From Mesorhizobium sp. AR07 (GTDB lineage Bacteria; Pseudomonadota; Alphaproteobacteria; Rhizobiales; Rhizobiaceae): a stretch of 64,000 nucleotides of DNA. How positions within the stretch are numbered: the stretch's first letter is position 1; the number at the start of each line of letters is the position of its first letter. The position numbers and the translations under genes are program-made. A model generated the notes under the pieces. That model was not told the origin of the DNA, searched no databases, and was given only the letters and a program-made list of their open reading frames with translations. Of the stretch, positions 30,809 to 39,700 are shown one piece after another. The DNA lies in assembly GCF_024746815.1 (NCBI RefSeq), contig NZ_CP080528.1, positions 186,001 through 250,000 on the forward strand. Reading direction: 5' to 3'.

Positions 30809-31191
30809 AGCGCTATCCTTTTGTACTCCGCAGCCGAGCCGGGGTCGGGCGCGTGCTAACGTGATTTTCCCACTTCTGCGCGGTACAGCCGCCTGCGTTG
30901 CATGTTTCAGAATGCCCTACCGACCACATAAAGTGTTTTCGGTCGCAAATCTGACAAGTTGTTTCCTTCCTTCGCTGTGCCACGCGACACTCATACAACT
31001 CCGCAGCCTGTTGGCTATCGAAGCAAATCTCGTGCCACCCTAGTAGAGAGGGGATAGAATTTGCGGCTGTTTTCAGCTAGTTTAGAGAGTGGAAGGATTA
31101 GCAAGGAAGTGAGGCCAATCTTACAAACTGCCAAGCGACGGCGGACAGAATGCTGTCCGGTTATCTGGATTCCGTCAAACGCGCGAAATGA

Positions 31192-31386
31192 ACAGGCGGG
31201 ACGGCACGGCTGACCTTTGTCGTTAATCCCGCCAGGGAAGAGCCGCAGATCGTAGTCAGGGATGCGGCTCCAACGCGGCCTGATGCATTCGACCCCTCGA
31301 TACGCCAAGATACGAAGCTCGAGCGTATCGCCGAGACTCTGAAGGGCGCGATTATGATGCCGGCTGACGGATTTGCCAAGGAATGA
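31192..31386 (+). pseudogene. C-terminal remnant of an unknown protein
   Basis: A frame open from 31192 to a TGA at 31384 reads TFVVNPAREEPQIVVRDAAP then TRPDAFDPSIRQDTKLERIA and ends GAIMMPADGFAKE. The regular composition suggests a true protein end, but there is no start codon and a stop lies directly upstream, so the gene is truncated. No family is recognised. The remaining 30809-31480 interval holds only small frames. Confidence 0.35.
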
Positions 31387-31482
31387 AGATGGGACAGAGA
31401 TCGTGTTCGCTTGCGGCTGAGCGGAAGGTTCGAACAGTGCCCCTCTGCAAGAACCGATTTGTAGACAACGTTCCACTGTGCC

Positions 31483-31839
31483 GTCCAGAATTATCTGTCG
31501 TTGTCCGGAATTAAGCCGGGCTTAGAACTGAAACGAATACGCCGAGAAGTGCGAGCGCGACTCATTCGATAAGGGTTACCAAAACCTGTTCCTGTGGGGT
31601 TACCAATCCGCGTGTTGGGTGGCCTCAGGTTACCAATCAGCGCCACAATAAGCTTAATGAAGACAGCCCCTTAGCGCCAGTTCGGAATTAATTGTCGTTG
31701 AGGCACATTGGTAACCTGTTGACCGAAGGGGATTGGCAACCTCTTCTGGCGAAAAGGGTGGAATATGAGCCACTTAGCATCAGGCCGACGACAGATAATT
31801 CTGGACTTGGAGTCTCATCAACGACAGATAATTCTGGAC
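31483..31839. repeat. Nested sets of IS21-style terminal repeats without an element
   Basis: Outer set: GTCCAGAATTATCTGTCGTT at 31483 is inverted as AACGACAGATAATTCTGGAC at 31820-31839, with a second inverted copy at 31787-31806 and diverged copies (GTCCGGAATTAAG at 31503; CGGAATTAATTGTCGTTG near 31683). Inner set: GGTTACCAA occurs about 31575, 31600 and 31630, with inverted TTGGTAACC/TTGGCAACC about 31710 and 31732. Multiple spaced copies at each end are the hallmark of IS21-type termini, yet no transposase lies between them. Confidence 0.65.
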
Positions 31840-32149
31840 AGCATACCACACTGCCATTTATGCGACTTTTCGAGCACAAACCAGGAACATCTGGGCGTTT
31901 TCCATTCATCGCCTAAGGCCAATTTCGCGCTGGAAAAAACAAAATGCGGGAGTTCAGAAATGGCCGCAACGGGGCCGGAAGCGGAACGGCAGGTTAACTG
32001 CTCGGAACCTCCTTAAGCGGACCTGGCGACATTCGAGCCATCTGATAGACCCTCAGAGTTAATGGCCAACGATAGCGATGTAGTTCGTGAATACAATAAA
32101 TTGCACAGTGGCGTATTCCCTGGCGTGCGACAACGTCACGGCGCGTCGG

Positions 32150-33490
32150 CTAAAGTCTATCGAATACGGAGCCCATCCTAGGGCTGAACAGTCGGTCATA
32201 GGTCCTCAGCAAATACCCATCCGTCATGCCGGCGACATAGTCACAGATGTGGCGCAAGGGATCGGAAGCCTCCTTATATCGTTCAAAAACGTCGGCTGGC
32301 AGAAATTTCTTCGGGTCCGAACGCATCACCTCAAAGACAGCGATGACCATCATCTGGCCTTTGAACTCGAGGTGCTGAACGCTTGGGCTGTAGATGACTT
32401 CCTCCCGTACGAGGTCCTTGATCGCCACCACAAATGCCATCACCGGCGCCGGGAGCACGGCTTGATATTTAATCCGCGGTTCGGCGAACTCCGCTTTCTC
32501 GCGAATATCGACGGAAGGGATCACCATATTCAGAACGCGATTGATCTGATGTTTCCGCTCGTTCCCGTCGCCAAAGAGCCGGTTAGCAAACCCTGCATAG
32601 ACGTCATTACCGTATTGGCCTGGGTATTCCGAATTGAGATAGTCCAACAGCGCGGTGCAATGCTGAGGCGTCACGTGCTTCTCGAAATCGACCCGCGAAA
32701 TAAGCTGCATCGCCAGCACATCTTCGAGATCGTGAATACCGAAGCTGATGTCGTCTGCCAGATCCATCAGAGTGCATGCAAACGATTTATGCCGGGCTTC
32801 TTGATGCTTACCCGGCACCTCGTTGAACGCTTGGAACTCCTCTCGATCGGCCGGCGCGAGCGGCTCGAGAAGCCAGTCGACGACACCCTGTTCGCAATCG
32901 AGGTAGCATTTCGGTGGTTTCGACGCCTTTCGATCGAGGATTGGCGTACCACTAGTATCTTCCAAGAGCTTCGGTCTCTTGCTTGGGCTTGCGGCTTCCT
33001 TGTACGCCACGGGATATTTGAGCACGCCGAGCATCGTTTCGCGCGTGAGGTTGGAGCCAGCTGCTTTCGACATCTTCTCAAGCTTCGAGAGGATGCGAAG
33101 CGTCTGCCCGTTACCCTCAAAGCCGCCGGCATCGCGCATGCAATAGTTTAGCGCGACCTCACCGCCATGGCCGAATGGCGGATGGCCGAGATCGTGCGTG
33201 CAGGCGATCGCCTGCATCATACTTCGCTCGGGCAGGTAATGGATTGCATTGTGGCTAGGCAGGTTGTGCCGGAGTTGGATCGTCAGCCCGACAGCTATCT
33301 GCGCTACCTCGAGCGAGTGCGTGAGACGTGTTCTGTAAAAGTCGCTGTCGCCCAGATTCAAGATCTGGGTTTTGCCTTGGAGGCGCCGAAATGAAGCAGA
33401 GTGGATGACGCGCGCATAATCGACATCGCCTGGCGTGCGCGCGTCGAATGATCGTTGTTGCCATGCCTCGCGGCGATCTGCCCACACCAT
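32150..33490 (-). CDS. dgt: dGTP triphosphohydrolase (dGTPase, HD domain)
   Basis: The 446-residue HD-superfamily enzyme hydrolyses dGTP to deoxyguanosine and triphosphate. Motifs: SFRRLQGKTQIL, FYRTRLTHSLEVAQIA (metal His), CTHDLGHPPFGHGGEVAL (HD pair), GGFEGNGQTLRILSKLE, and LMDLADDISFGIHDLEDVL (final Asp). All metal-binding residues are present. ATG 33490 is preferred over the TTG at 33514 because CAGGGAGCGGCG precedes it. Besides nucleotide-pool control, stand-alone dGTPases can act in antiviral defence by draining dGTP; its place at the edge of a defence-like island fits this, but is only context. Confidence 0.92.
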   Translation of the reverse strand: MVWADRREAWQQRSFDARTPGDVDYARVIHSASFRRLQGKTQILNLGDSDFYRTRLTHSLEVAQIAVGLTIQLRHNLPSHNAIHYLPERSMMQAIACTHDLGHPPFGHGGEVALNYCMRDAGGFEGNGQTLRILSKLEKMSKAAGSNLTRETMLGVLKYPVAYKEAASPSKRPKLLEDTSGTPILDRKASKPPKCYLDCEQGVVDWLLEPLAPADREEFQAFNEVPGKHQEARHKSFACTLMDLADDISFGIHDLEDVLAMQLISRVDFEKHVTPQHCTALLDYLNSEYPGQYGNDVYAGFANRLFGDGNERKHQINRVLNMVIPSVDIREKAEFAEPRIKYQAVLPAPVMAFVVAIKDLVREEVIYSPSVQHLEFKGQMMVIAVFEVMRSDPKKFLPADVFERYKEASDPLRHICDYVAGMTDGYLLRTYDRLFSPRMGSVFDRL

Positions 33491-33866
33491 CGCCGCTCCC
33501 TGCAAACGACACAACTAAGATGACCCGTTCAGCTGGCCATTAACCTCGAACTCACCGGGTAGACCAAGATCAAGACATTAAAGGTGGTGTCAAAGGCTTC
33601 TGCAAGGCAGTCATGGGCGTGGCCGTTGCGATCGGCCACCGAGACAGGTGTCGCCCGTCTCACTTTGCGTCCGATGGAAAGCACTTGATAAGGTGATGTG
33701 CCCGCTTCCGTGCATCTTCTTTGGAACAGGCAGGCCTGCATCTATCCCAACGATGTTGGGACATGAACATTTCAACCGCACCCCACGAACTTGCGAGGCG
33801 CCCAGCGGTAATCTTAGCTTCTAAATGAGCTGTTGACATTTGCATAAGGTTGCATGATGTTGCGGC
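33491..33866. promoter_or_regulatory. Divergent intergenic region with TTGCAT-type direct repeats
   Basis: This 376-bp spacer separates the divergent dGTPase and HTH-helicase genes. Just before the helicase start (about 33838-33872) the run TTTGCATAAGGTTGCATGAT, then GTTGCGGCATGATGC, repeats a TTGCAT/GCATGAT unit three times. The helicase carries its own MerR/excisionase-like HTH, so the repeats may be its operator. The 70-codon frame on the minus strand at 33529-33741 has no family resemblance. Confidence 0.35.
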
Positions 33867-35921
33867 ATGATGCAGAATGATCGGCCTGATTTTCTATCGC
33901 TTGCGGATGCCGCCGATTACGTCGGTGTCTCAAAGGATACTCTTCGACGTTGGGATGCCGCCGAGAAGCTGAAACCCGTAAGGCGGCCGGGCAGCGGCTA
34001 CCGCTTTTATCGACGGGCTGACCTCGAACCATTTCGTCTCGAATATAAGCGCGCCGAGCAAGCGGTTTCGGATGATGAACATCTTTTTCAAACTCTGACG
34101 GCCGACATCGAGGCGAACGTCTTGGTACGCGAGCCGCAGCAGGGCGCACATAAGGCAGTTCGCACCCACTTCGCGGCATCGAATGAGCCTGTGATACTCC
34201 AGATACCGGTCGGTTGCGGAAAGACGGGTGTCATCGCCACGTTGCCCTTTGGCATTGCCCAAGGACGGGCGCTCGTCATCACCCCGAATTTGACGATCAG
34301 GAAAGGCGTCGCAGAAGCGCTGGACATCACGAACCCCAAAAACTTCTGGCGGCGCGCCGCCGTGCTGCACGATTTCTCAGCTGGCCCATTCCGGGCTGTT
34401 TTGGACGGTGTCGACGCCAACCTTCACGATTGCAATGACAGCCAATTTGTCGTCACAAATATTCATCAGCTCGCCAGTTCGGCCGACAGGTGGTTGCCGC
34501 AGTTCCCGCCGAACTATTTCGATATTATCATGGTGGACGAAGGCCACCACAATGTTGCAGCAAGCTGGACCAAGGTCTTCGAGAAATTTCCGAATGCCAA
34601 GGTCGTCAGCCTCACAGCCACGCCGTTCCGCGGCGATGGCACACGTCCGCTCGGCAAGGTAATCTATCGCTATCCCTATACCAGGGCGATGGTAAAGGGA
34701 TACATTAAGCAGATTCATTCGCGCAACGTCGCACCTTCCGAACTATATTTCACCTACAGGGACGATACACGTCGCCATACCTTGGAAGAAGTGATGACAC
34801 TCCGGGAAAACGCTTGGTTCCGCCGGGGCGTTGCGCTTGCGCCGGAATGCAACGCCCACATCGTCGACGCGAGCATTAAGTACCTCCGGGAACTACGCGA
34901 GCGCACCGGCTTCAGGCATCAGATTATAGCGGTAGCCTGCTCCGTCGATCACGCCCGCCAAGTGCGCTCCCTGTACGAAGAGCGCGGGCTGAAAGCGCAG
35001 GAAATTTATGGCGAGATGGCCGACGAGCTAAAGGACCGGGTGATCGAAAACCTCCGTGGTGGGAGGCTCGATTGCATCGTGCAGGTGCAGATGCTGGGAG
35101 AGGGCTTCGACCATCCCCCGCTTAGCGTCGCCGCGATCTTCCGACCCTTCGCCAGTCTCTCTCCCTACATCCAATTCGTCGGCCGCGTGATGCGTGTCGT
35201 GCATGAGGCGAAACCGGAACACCAGGACAACAACGCTTATGTCGTCTCTCACGTCGGGTTGAACACCGATGCGCATTGGGACGACTTCCGTGAGATTGAC
35301 TTCGATGACCAGGCCCTCATCAGAAAATGGCTGCAGGGTCAGGACGAGGAGCCGGAAGGGGACGGCAGCGGTGAACCGCGTCGCTTTGACGTTGGCATGT
35401 TGGTCGACAGCGAGATCATTGGATCGTTCATCAACCGCTCGTTCCTCGATCCCGAAGACGACCGCGTTCTTGAAGAAATGCTCAACCACGAAATTGGAGG
35501 CGGGATTCGGCTCCGCGACCTTATCAAGAAAGAAGTGCTGCGCGAAACCTTGCGGAATAAACAACAAGACCGCGCCGATTTGGCCGAGGTCGCGAGCCTG
35601 CCAGTGCAGCCGCAAAGCCGGCGCGTTCAAGCCCGCAGGCGGCTTTCGCAGCGCACGAATTCCGTCGTTGCCCGCATCCTGAAGGACCTTGGATATACGA
35701 TCGCAGGCCGTGAAGTCGGTAAGGCGATCAAGACGGTCGCTGGCCGAGACAACCGGGCAGCAGTCGCCAGCCTCTTGCACACCGCAGTCAACGAGCATCT
35801 GGGCATCGCCTCGGGTAGCCGGAAAGAGCCCGGCGCCGACGACAATGAGGATGCACTGGCGGCTCTGGACGTGCTCGGCGATCAGGTTCGGGACGCCATT
35901 CGAAAGGAGATCGGGTCATAA
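33867..35921 (+). CDS. HTH-domain SF2 DEAD/DEAH-box helicase
   Basis: The 684-residue protein joins an N-terminal excisionase/MerR-like HTH (LSLADAADYVGVSKDTLRRW, then GYRFYRRADLEPF; residues 10-60) to an SF2 helicase. Helicase motifs: PVGCGKTGVIATLP (motif I), ITPNLTIR, VVTNIHQLAS, IIMVDEGHHN (motif II, DEGH), SLTATPFRGDG (motif III), IVQVQMLGEGFDHP (V) and QFVGRVMRV (VI). The C-terminal 170 residues are helical and of unknown role. The start has no clear Shine-Dalgarno (ATG ATG at 33867/33870). The stop overlaps the next gene in TAATG. The architecture resembles restriction-type or phage-defence helicases. Confidence 0.88.
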   Translation: MMQNDRPDFLSLADAADYVGVSKDTLRRWDAAEKLKPVRRPGSGYRFYRRADLEPFRLEYKRAEQAVSDDEHLFQTLTADIEANVLVREPQQGAHKAVRTHFAASNEPVILQIPVGCGKTGVIATLPFGIAQGRALVITPNLTIRKGVAEALDITNPKNFWRRAAVLHDFSAGPFRAVLDGVDANLHDCNDSQFVVTNIHQLASSADRWLPQFPPNYFDIIMVDEGHHNVAASWTKVFEKFPNAKVVSLTATPFRGDGTRPLGKVIYRYPYTRAMVKGYIKQIHSRNVAPSELYFTYRDDTRRHTLEEVMTLRENAWFRRGVALAPECNAHIVDASIKYLRELRERTGFRHQIIAVACSVDHARQVRSLYEERGLKAQEIYGEMADELKDRVIENLRGGRLDCIVQVQMLGEGFDHPPLSVAAIFRPFASLSPYIQFVGRVMRVVHEAKPEHQDNNAYVVSHVGLNTDAHWDDFREIDFDDQALIRKWLQGQDEEPEGDGSGEPRRFDVGMLVDSEIIGSFINRSFLDPEDDRVLEEMLNHEIGGGIRLRDLIKKEVLRETLRNKQQDRADLAEVASLPVQPQSRRVQARRRLSQRTNSVVARILKDLGYTIAGREVGKAIKTVAGRDNRAAVASLLHTAVNEHLGIASGSRKEPGADDNEDALAALDVLGDQVRDAIRKEIGS

Positions 35922-36160
35922 TGCCCAAGGTTAGAGATATCCTTATTCATGTATCCGTCGAAGAGGCGCAACGACAACGAAAATGTCGGCGTAACACCAG
36001 TCACACAATTGCAAAGGGTGAGATGTGCCTTGTCGTCAAAACAAATCCAACAAACGATGATTATAGTTATAGCTTGGTTCCGGCTAAAGAGATGCTCGAC
36101 ACAGCATGGGCTAAGCTAAAGATCATTTACGCAAGTCTGGGAATCGCGCCGCCATCATAA
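35921..36160 (+). CDS. Small conserved-looking protein coupled to the helicase
   Basis: The 79-residue product begins MPKVRDILIHVSVEEAQRQR, has KCRRNTSHTIAKGEMCLVVK and ends YASLGIAPPS. The C...H...C arrangement (Cys at about 22, His at 28, Cys at 35) with a following beta-like segment might bind metal. The ATG overlaps the helicase TAA (TAATG), so the two are translated together. I do not recognise a family; the context suggests an accessory subunit or inhibitor of the helicase. Confidence 0.65.
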   Translation: MPKVRDILIHVSVEEAQRQRKCRRNTSHTIAKGEMCLVVKTNPTNDDYSYSLVPAKEMLDTAWAKLKIIYASLGIAPPS

Positions 36161-36757
36161 GGTGACCACCTGATAATCACGGGTAGGGGAAAATTGAACC
36201 GTGCAACAGACAATGATACGCGCCCTTGATCAAGAATTGCAGGCCCCAACAAGCGGCCGAGTATAGCCTGCGCGAAGATCGTTTCCTCGTGCCGCCGCGC
36301 ATCATGTCCGCTTTCGAGAAACGGTTGGGTTGACTTGAACGGCCGAAACCAGGCGCAAAGCGGTCATCCTTCGCCTTACCTGCGATTGTTTGCTTCGAGC
36401 CAAAAGGGGCGACCCGCCATTGGTCTTGAAAGGAGTCGGACCAAAGACCCACCAGTTCGTTGTCCGGACGAACGCCGCAGTCCGGCCTCAAGCGAGCGAT
36501 CAGCGCGGCTCAACGAAACGTGGAAGCAAGCGCGGCTGCCTCGAAAGCTCCTCGAGCAACTGCCTCATCACAAATATCGTGCTGTACCGGCGGCAAGGAT
36601 CACCAATCCCTGCAGAGGTCGACAACTGTCGAGCTGACGGAGGCGTTTCGAGTTCGGAGATTTATGCTGCTGAAGAGCTAAGCGGCGACCATACCGAGAA
36701 TTTACTTTCAAATTCTGGCCGCAAAGTTCTATCGTAAATGAAAATAGGGGACGGGGC
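36161..36757. other. 600-bp stretch without a supported gene
   Basis: Several frames of 70-115 codons overlap on both strands but none has a family signature or ribosome-binding site. The last 40 bp provide the AGGGGACGGGGC ribosome-binding site of the next gene. The stretch may be eroded gene sequence; I could not identify it. Confidence 0.4.
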
Positions 36758-39700
36758 ATGGAAACGAGTTCGGACACTGGCGATGCCGCCGGTATATCAG
36801 CCGCGCCCGTAATAGAAGTCGTGGCGGACATCGCCGCCAGCTTTACATATGCGTCCTTCCAAAATGCTATTCCGGTGATCCGGTCTATCGCGCTCAATAA
36901 CCCGACCCAGCAGGCTTTCGAAAAATGCATTCTCGAGCTGACATCGAACCCTCCTTTTTTGCGCGCCAAAAGCTGGATAATTGATCGGATCGTTGCTGGT
37001 GACCGGCTTCCCTTAAGCGACCGAAAAATCGATCTCGACGCCAGCTATCTGGCCGGTCTCAACGAGGCTGAGCGCGGGGAGATAACGTTGCGCCTGACCT
37101 CAGGAGGCGCAGTGCTGGCCGAGCAGCGCGTTGCGGTGCGCCTGCTTGCTCGCGACGAATGGGGTGGCGTCATCGATATGGCGCAATTGCTGCCTGCATT
37201 CGTCATGCCGAACGACCCGGCGATCGCAGGACTGCTGCGTTCCGCAGCGGAGCGGCTCGCAGCGCATGGTCATGCCTCCAGCCTCGATGGCTATCAAAGC
37301 GGCAATCCCGAACGCGCATTCATGCTGGCGGCCGCAATTTATTCGGCGGTTGCCGGTCTATCCCTGCATTATGCTGAGCCACCTGCCAGTTTCGAAAGCC
37401 GAGGCCAAAAAATCCGACGCCCCTCAACAATTACGGCGGAGAGGCTGGCTACTTGTCTCGATGCCAGTCTGTTGTTCGCCTCCGCCCTGGAGGCGACGGG
37501 CCTGCACCCAATCGTGCTTATGTTCCAGGGCCACGCTGCCGTCGGCGTCTGGATGACACAAAAGACGCTCGCCAACGCCATCGAACCCGATGCCATGGAA
37601 ATCCGCAAGGCGCTGGCATCGCGCGAACTGATGGTGTTTGAGACGACCGGCGTAACGCATAGGCCGGCGATGATGCTGGAGGCTGCGCAACGAGCAATCG
37701 AACAGCGGCTCGACGAAACGCAGATAGCCACCTTTGTCGCCGCCATCGATATCCGCCGCTCGCGTAGCGGCGGCATTACACCGCTTGCCTCGCACGAACC
37801 GATGCGTCGCAGCGTGGATACCGAGGTGGCAACCGAAATCGTGCTGCCGCTGCCAACGGCACCGTCCGCAACAGTCCTGCCTGCCGACATCGTCGAGGTG
37901 AAGCCGACGTCAGCAGCCGGGCGGATCGACCGTTGGCAGAAAAAGCTCCTCGACTTGACACTGCGGAACCGCCTGCTCAATTTTCCGGACTCCAAGAAGA
38001 CAATTCCGTTTCTTTGTACTGACGTCGGCTACCTCGAGGACCGCCTGATGGCAGGCGCTTCGATCCGGCTGATTTCGCTGCCCGAACAGAATCCACTGGG
38101 CGAGCGCGATGCTGCCCTCTATCGCGAGGTGCACGGACGGGACCTCCAGCGAGGCTTTGCCGCGGAAGCGCTTCTGCGCGACGAGCTCCCGTCGACGCTC
38201 GATGGGCGCCAATTGGAATCCCGGCTGATCGATCTTTACCGGCAAGTCCGCAACGACTTTGCCGAGGGCGGCGCGAATACGCTTTTCCTGGCGGTTGGCT
38301 TCCTGCGCTGGAAGAAGAAGACCGAGGACGAGCGCAGCTATCGCGCACCATTACTTCTCGTACCGGTCAAAATCGAGCGCCGCAGCGCGACATCGCGTTT
38401 TACCTTGCGCTTCCATGAAGATGAACCGCGATTCAACGCCACCTTGTTGCAGTTTCTCGAACGCGACTTCGAGCTCAAACTGCCACAGTTTTCCGGTGAG
38501 CTGCCCGAGGACGAAAGCGGCGTTGATGTGCCGCGGCTGCTCGGTCTTATGCGCCAGGCAGTGCGCGACGTGCCCGGCATGGAGGTGGTGGTCGAGACGG
38601 CGCTCTCAACCTTCTCTTTCGCCAAGTTTCTCATGTGGAAGGATCTGGTCGAGCGTACTGATGCCCTGCGCGAAAACCGTGTCGTGCGCCATCTGATCGA
38701 CACGCCGGAGATAGCGTTCGAGGGCAATGGCGCATCATTCCGAGACGAACGTGACCTTGATCACCACTATGCTCCGTCTGACATCGTTTCGCTGTTGCCG
38801 GCCGACTCTTCACAGACTGCCGCAAGCCTTGCGGCCGCCGAAGGTCGCGACTTTGTCATCATCGGCCCTCCCGGCACTGGCAAGAGCCAGACCATTGCCA
38901 ACATGATTGCCAACTGTCTTTCAGTCGGCAAAACTGTGCTGTTTGTGGCCGAAAAGACGGCAGCACTCGATGTCGTCTATCGTCGCCTTCGCGAACATGG
39001 CCTGGGCGCGCACTGTCTCGAACTTCATTCCAGCAAGGCGGATCGGCGCAACTTTCTCAACCAGCTCAGGAACAGCTGGGAAAGCAGCGTGCGCGTGGAC
39101 GGAGCCGAATGGATTGCGGTCAACGAACGGCTTCGCCTGCGCCGCGACGAACTTAACGCCTATGTCGAAGCGCTGCATCGGCGCCATGTCAATGGTCTGA
39201 CGCCTTATCTGGCGCTCGGCATCGCTCTCAAGAACAAGCGGCAGCACGCTCCGAGATTGTCCTGGCCATCGCGCGATTCCCATGACGAGGCAAACCGGCT
39301 GGCGCTGGAGCATATTGCCGCCGAAACAGGTCTCGCATTTCAGTCGGTGGAGATGCGACCGGTCCTGCGTCTCATAGATGTCACCGAGTGGACGTCGGGC
39401 TGGCAGGACAATTTGCTCGAAGCGGCGAAGGCGCTCAGAAGTGCGTCCGAGGTTCTAACCACCGCACTGGACGCCTTCCTGGTGAGCGTCGGCCTTCGCG
39501 CCAAAGGCGATGCGTCAAAAGCCGAGCTCGAAGCGCTGCGAAAACTGGCGGGGGCACTCCAGGACACTGCCGGTTATGACCTTAGCATCGCCTTTGATCG
39601 AGATTTCGCCCAGTTGCGGGAAGCCGTGGCGGCTCTCAATGACGCAATCGGGAACTACCGCACGTCTCATTCGGGCCTGTCGGCACACTATGACCAGGAA

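Noticed and set aside
31483..31839. CRISPR array
   Set aside because: The repeats are few, unevenly spaced, diverged and in both orientations, unlike a CRISPR; they look like IS termini.
32087..33151. 354-codon plus-strand frame
   Set aside because: It lies opposite the dGTPase, whose HD motifs are intact on the minus strand.
36335..36737. Overlapping frames of 100-115 codons before the chimeric helicase gene
   Set aside because: Low-complexity translations without a family or ribosome-binding site; overlapping in several frames.
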